From Oscillibacter valericigenes (GTDB lineage: Bacteria; Bacillota; Clostridia; Oscillospirales; Oscillospiraceae), in assembly GCF_021531915.1 (NCBI RefSeq), contig NZ_JAFBIV010000007.1:1-64000 (forward strand): 64,000 nt of DNA, read 5' to 3'. Of this stretch, positions 62,172 through 64,000 are shown one piece after another. The notes beneath the pieces are model-generated. The model worked only from the letters and a program-made list of their open reading frames with translations. It was not told where the DNA came from and ran no database searches. Position numbers and translations under genes: made by a program. The first letter of the stretch is position 1, and the number at the start of each line of letters is the position of its first letter.

Positions 62172-62513
62172 TTAGAGCTTCTCCTTGACCTTGGCGCCCT
62201 TGCCGACGCGGCCGCGCAGATAGTACAGCTTGGCACGACGGACCTTACCGTTGCGGACGACCTCAATGTGGTCGATGGAGGGAGAATGAACGGGGAACAC
62301 TTTCTCCACGCCGACGCCGTAGGAGATACGACGGACGGTGATGGTCTCCTCGATGCCGCCGTGCTTCTTGGCAATGACGGTGCCCTCGAAGACCTGGATA
62401 CGCTCACGGGAGCCTTCCTTGACCTTCACGTGGACACGGACGGTGTCACCGATCTTGACGTTGGTTACCTCGTTCTGCAGGGTTTCCTTGTTGAGTTCCT
62501 TGATGAGATCCAT
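62172..62513 (-). CDS. rplS: 50S ribosomal protein L19
   Basis: A 113-residue protein opening [13 protein letters not shown] with the conserved [20 protein letters not shown] and [27 protein letters not shown] precedes the start. It is a single-gene unit with a promoter and terminator of its own, ahead of the signal peptidase genes. Confidence 0.97.
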   Translation of the reverse strand: MDLIKELNKETLQNEVTNVKIGDTVRVHVKVKEGSRERIQVFEGTVIAKKHGGIEETITVRRISYGVGVEKVFPVHSPSIDHIEVVRNGKVRRAKLYYLRGRVGKGAKVKEKL

Positions 62514-62614
62514 GGATATTTTCCTCCTATTGTATAGGCGTTCATGCCGCTATTCACGCACTTTCGGCAACTTTTGGCCGGTGCACGACAGAGGACCACC
62601 CTTTTAGCTTGAAT

Positions 62615-62643
62615 AGGATACCACAGATCGTCCCGCATTGCAA
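62615..62643 (-). promoter_or_regulatory. Promoter of rplS
   Basis: On the minus strand TTGCAA and TATCCT are 17 bp apart, leaving a leader of about 95 nt. Confidence 0.72.
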
Positions 62644-62663
62644 GCATTATTTTGCAAAAAAGT

Positions 62664-63245
62664 TCATTTTTCGAAACATTCCCGGCCCGCTGCGGCCAGT
62701 GCACCCACCGCCGCCGGAAGAAGCCACAGACTGCCGCCGCTTCGGATCATCAGCCAACCCAACCCAGCCGCCAGGACCACCGCCGTCACCGCCCCGGTCC
62801 ACCGGGCCGTCGCCTCTCCCGCCGCAGGGCCCAGCAGCCACGATGTCCCCAGATACAGTGCCCGTCCTCCGTCCAAGGGCCGGATGGGCAGCAGGTTGAA
62901 GATACCAAGGACGATATGTGCCCCTGCCGCAGTCTCCATACCCACTCCTGCCAGCACCGCCGCGCTCAGCAGATTGGCCGCCGGGCCCGCCAGGACAGCC
63001 GCCAGCTCCTGTCCATAGGACAGTCCCCGGCTGTCCACCGCCAGCACCGCCCCCAGAACGCCGATCCGCAATCCCAGGGTCCTTGCTCCCAACGCTTTCA
63101 GAACAGCCCAGTGGCCCAGCTCATGGACCGCTGCCGCCCCCAGGACTACGACGGTCAGACACCAGCCGTTCACCGCGGCGAACCAGGCGGTCAGCAGACA
63201 GAAGCCGGGAGAGATCCGGAACGTCTCCTCACAGCACAGAGACAT
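62664..63245 (-). CDS. M50 site-2 protease, SpoIVFB-like
   Basis: A 193-residue membrane metalloprotease with HELGHW in the second hydrophobic segment and the later motif NLLPIRPLDGGRALYLG holding the Asp ligand. It has no PDZ domain, which separates it from RseP and points to the SpoIVFB type that processes pro-sigma-K in mother cells. The 17-bp overlap with the preceding M23 gene and the lack of a clear ribosome-binding site suggest translational coupling. Assignment to sporulation is inference from the partner and fold. Confidence 0.85.
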   Translation of the reverse strand: MSLCCEETFRISPGFCLLTAWFAAVNGWCLTVVVLGAAAVHELGHWAVLKALGARTLGLRIGVLGAVLAVDSRGLSYGQELAAVLAGPAANLLSAAVLAGVGMETAAGAHIVLGIFNLLPIRPLDGGRALYLGTSWLLGPAAGEATARWTGAVTAVVLAAGLGWLMIRSGGSLWLLPAAVGALAAAGRECFEK

Positions 63246-63999
63246 AGTAGATGGGGTTTAAGTACACGCCGTCCTTCTGCAGTTCAAAATGGAGATGAGG
63301 TCCCGTGGCAATGCCCGTCTCCCCCACCTCGGCGATCTTCTCTCCCCGCCGCACCGCACTGCCGGAGGAAGCCGTGATCCGGCTGCAATGGGCGTACAGG
63401 GTGGAATATCCGCCCTCATGGGCCACCATGCAGTATCTTCCGTAACTGCTGCTCTCCCCTACCGCCGTGACAGTCCCGTCAGCAAAGCAATCCACCTCTG
63501 TCCCGGTGTCGGCCGCCAGGTCCACGCCGTAGTGGAACCGCTCTTCCCCCTCGATGGGATGGTCCCGGTAACCGAAACCTGAGCTCAGTGCTCCGGACAC
63601 CGGTGTGCAGTAATCAAAGTCTAGGATCGCCTGCTCCAGACTGACACCCTCCGGAAGATTCTGGTTGGAATACAGCACATAAGCCAGCGTGGAAACCTCT
63701 GTTGCCTGCGGCTCGGCAGTATCGGCTGCCTGCTGCTCCTGACCTGCCTGCTCCTGAGGAAGAGATGTGTCACGCCGATATTCCTGTAACAGCTGTATGG
63801 CTCCTTCCGCCTGGGCGGCGGTGATCTGTGCAGCGGTCTGGACCGCTTCATCATTCTCCTGAGGATGGAAAACCGCCTGATAGACCTCATCCGCGGTCTG
63901 GTCCAGGCCGTTCTCTCCGGAAATCGCACGCCCTAGTGCCGAGAATACGGCCTGTACATCCATGTTCTGCTCCATAGCACGGTACAGTCTGGCGTTCAC
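63229..63999 (-). CDS. M23 peptidase-domain protein, SpoIVFA-like (partial)
   Basis: Reads off the window edge, so the N-terminus is missing or unconfirmed (GTG at 63999 is the first codon seen). The visible 256 residues hold a polar, Gln-rich linker and a C-terminal LytM/M23 domain (GFGYRDHP, FHYGVDLAADTG, GPHLHFELQKDG) with His and Asp ligands as in active enzymes. It overlaps the M50 gene, the layout of spoIVFA-spoIVFB, where the M23-like partner holds the protease in check. Confidence 0.78.
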   Translation of the reverse strand: MNARLYRAMEQNMDVQAVFSALGRAISGENGLDQTADEVYQAVFHPQENDEAVQTAAQITAAQAEGAIQLLQEYRRDTSLPQEQAGQEQQAADTAEPQATEVSTLAYVLYSNQNLPEGVSLEQAILDFDYCTPVSGALSSGFGYRDHPIEGEERFHYGVDLAADTGTEVDCFADGTVTAVGESSSYGRYCMVAHEGGYSTLYAHCSRITASSGSAVRRGEKIAEVGETGIATGPHLHFELQKDGVYLNPIYYVSVL

Positions 64000-64000
64000 C

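Noticed and set aside
1-64000. tRNA, rRNA and CRISPR
   Set aside because: The gaps are mostly under 200 bp and were read for cloverleaf or direct repeats. None was found; the only repeated hairpins are terminators and the two CCTATGTAGG sites.

Overview
This window is a block of mostly core chromosome from a GC-rich, spore-lineage Clostridia bacterium. The best guess is the order Oscillospirales (Flavonifractor / Oscillibacter / Lawsonibacter-like). The evidence is the presence of both DnaE and PolC, the gene orders hprK-murB-rapZ-yvcK-whiA, pyrH-frr-uppS-cdsA-dxr-rseP-ispG-polC, tig-clpP-clpX-lon-ysxC and rplS-lepB-ylqF-rnhB-yraN, the sporulation genes spoIIR and a SpoIVFA/SpoIVFB-like pair, and an indolepyruvate:ferredoxin oxidoreductase. 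Species assignment is inference only. Most genes are on the minus strand. No rRNA, tRNA or CRISPR array was seen.

Layout. 1-645: the left end of an IS3-family element cut by the window edge. 678-2490: a divergent pair, a DUF3048 lipoprotein (-) and a DUF4364 regulator-like protein (+). 12310 down to 2586: a long minus operon from a clear promoter, hprK, ROK glucokinase, murB, rapZ, yvcK, whiA, a small cysteine-motif protein and dnaE, mixing carbon control, cell wall and replication. 12611-12799: rpmB (+). 16844 down to 12908: der, plsY, gpsA and an unknown gene. 17723 down to 16974: DUF177 and rpmF. 18659-19630: a pseudouridine synthase (+). 19759-23805: the polyamine importer potABCD (+), followed by an AT-richer insert (23947-24600) and an FlK-like thioesterase.

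29031 down to 25138: iorA, iorB, a small ubiquitin-fold-like protein and an FrhB-type iron-sulfur protein. 31378 down to 29220: mrnC and rqcH (ribosome biogenesis and quality control). 33604 down to 31544: ispE, spoIIR and a VOC protein. 35760 down to 33683: thrH, an unlisted 52-residue membrane peptide and a DUF1015 protein, which looks like a serine-metabolism operon. 35939-36716: a DUF378 protein and ferritin. 47055 down to 36819: the pyrH-to-polC operon, joining translation, undecaprenyl-phosphate, phospholipid and isoprenoid synthesis. 47302-48822: a membrane-anchored XRE regulator. 55391 down to 48870: trigger factor, ClpP, ClpX, Lon and the GTPase YsxC. 62513 down to 55482: rplS, tandem signal peptidases, ylqF, two accessory genes, rnhB, yraN, thrC and two smaller genes. 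63999 down to 62664: an M23/M50 pair resembling SpoIVFA/SpoIVFB.

Most interesting candidate: the AT-rich gene at 23947-24600 encodes a polytopic protein with the motif order of presenilin / signal-peptide-peptidase GxGD intramembrane aspartyl proteases (a membrane Asp followed by SFTKHGKH, then GIGD at the start of the next membrane segment, then a Pro in the last one). Second is the four-gene ior operon, with its ubiquitin-like peptide and FrhB-type partner.
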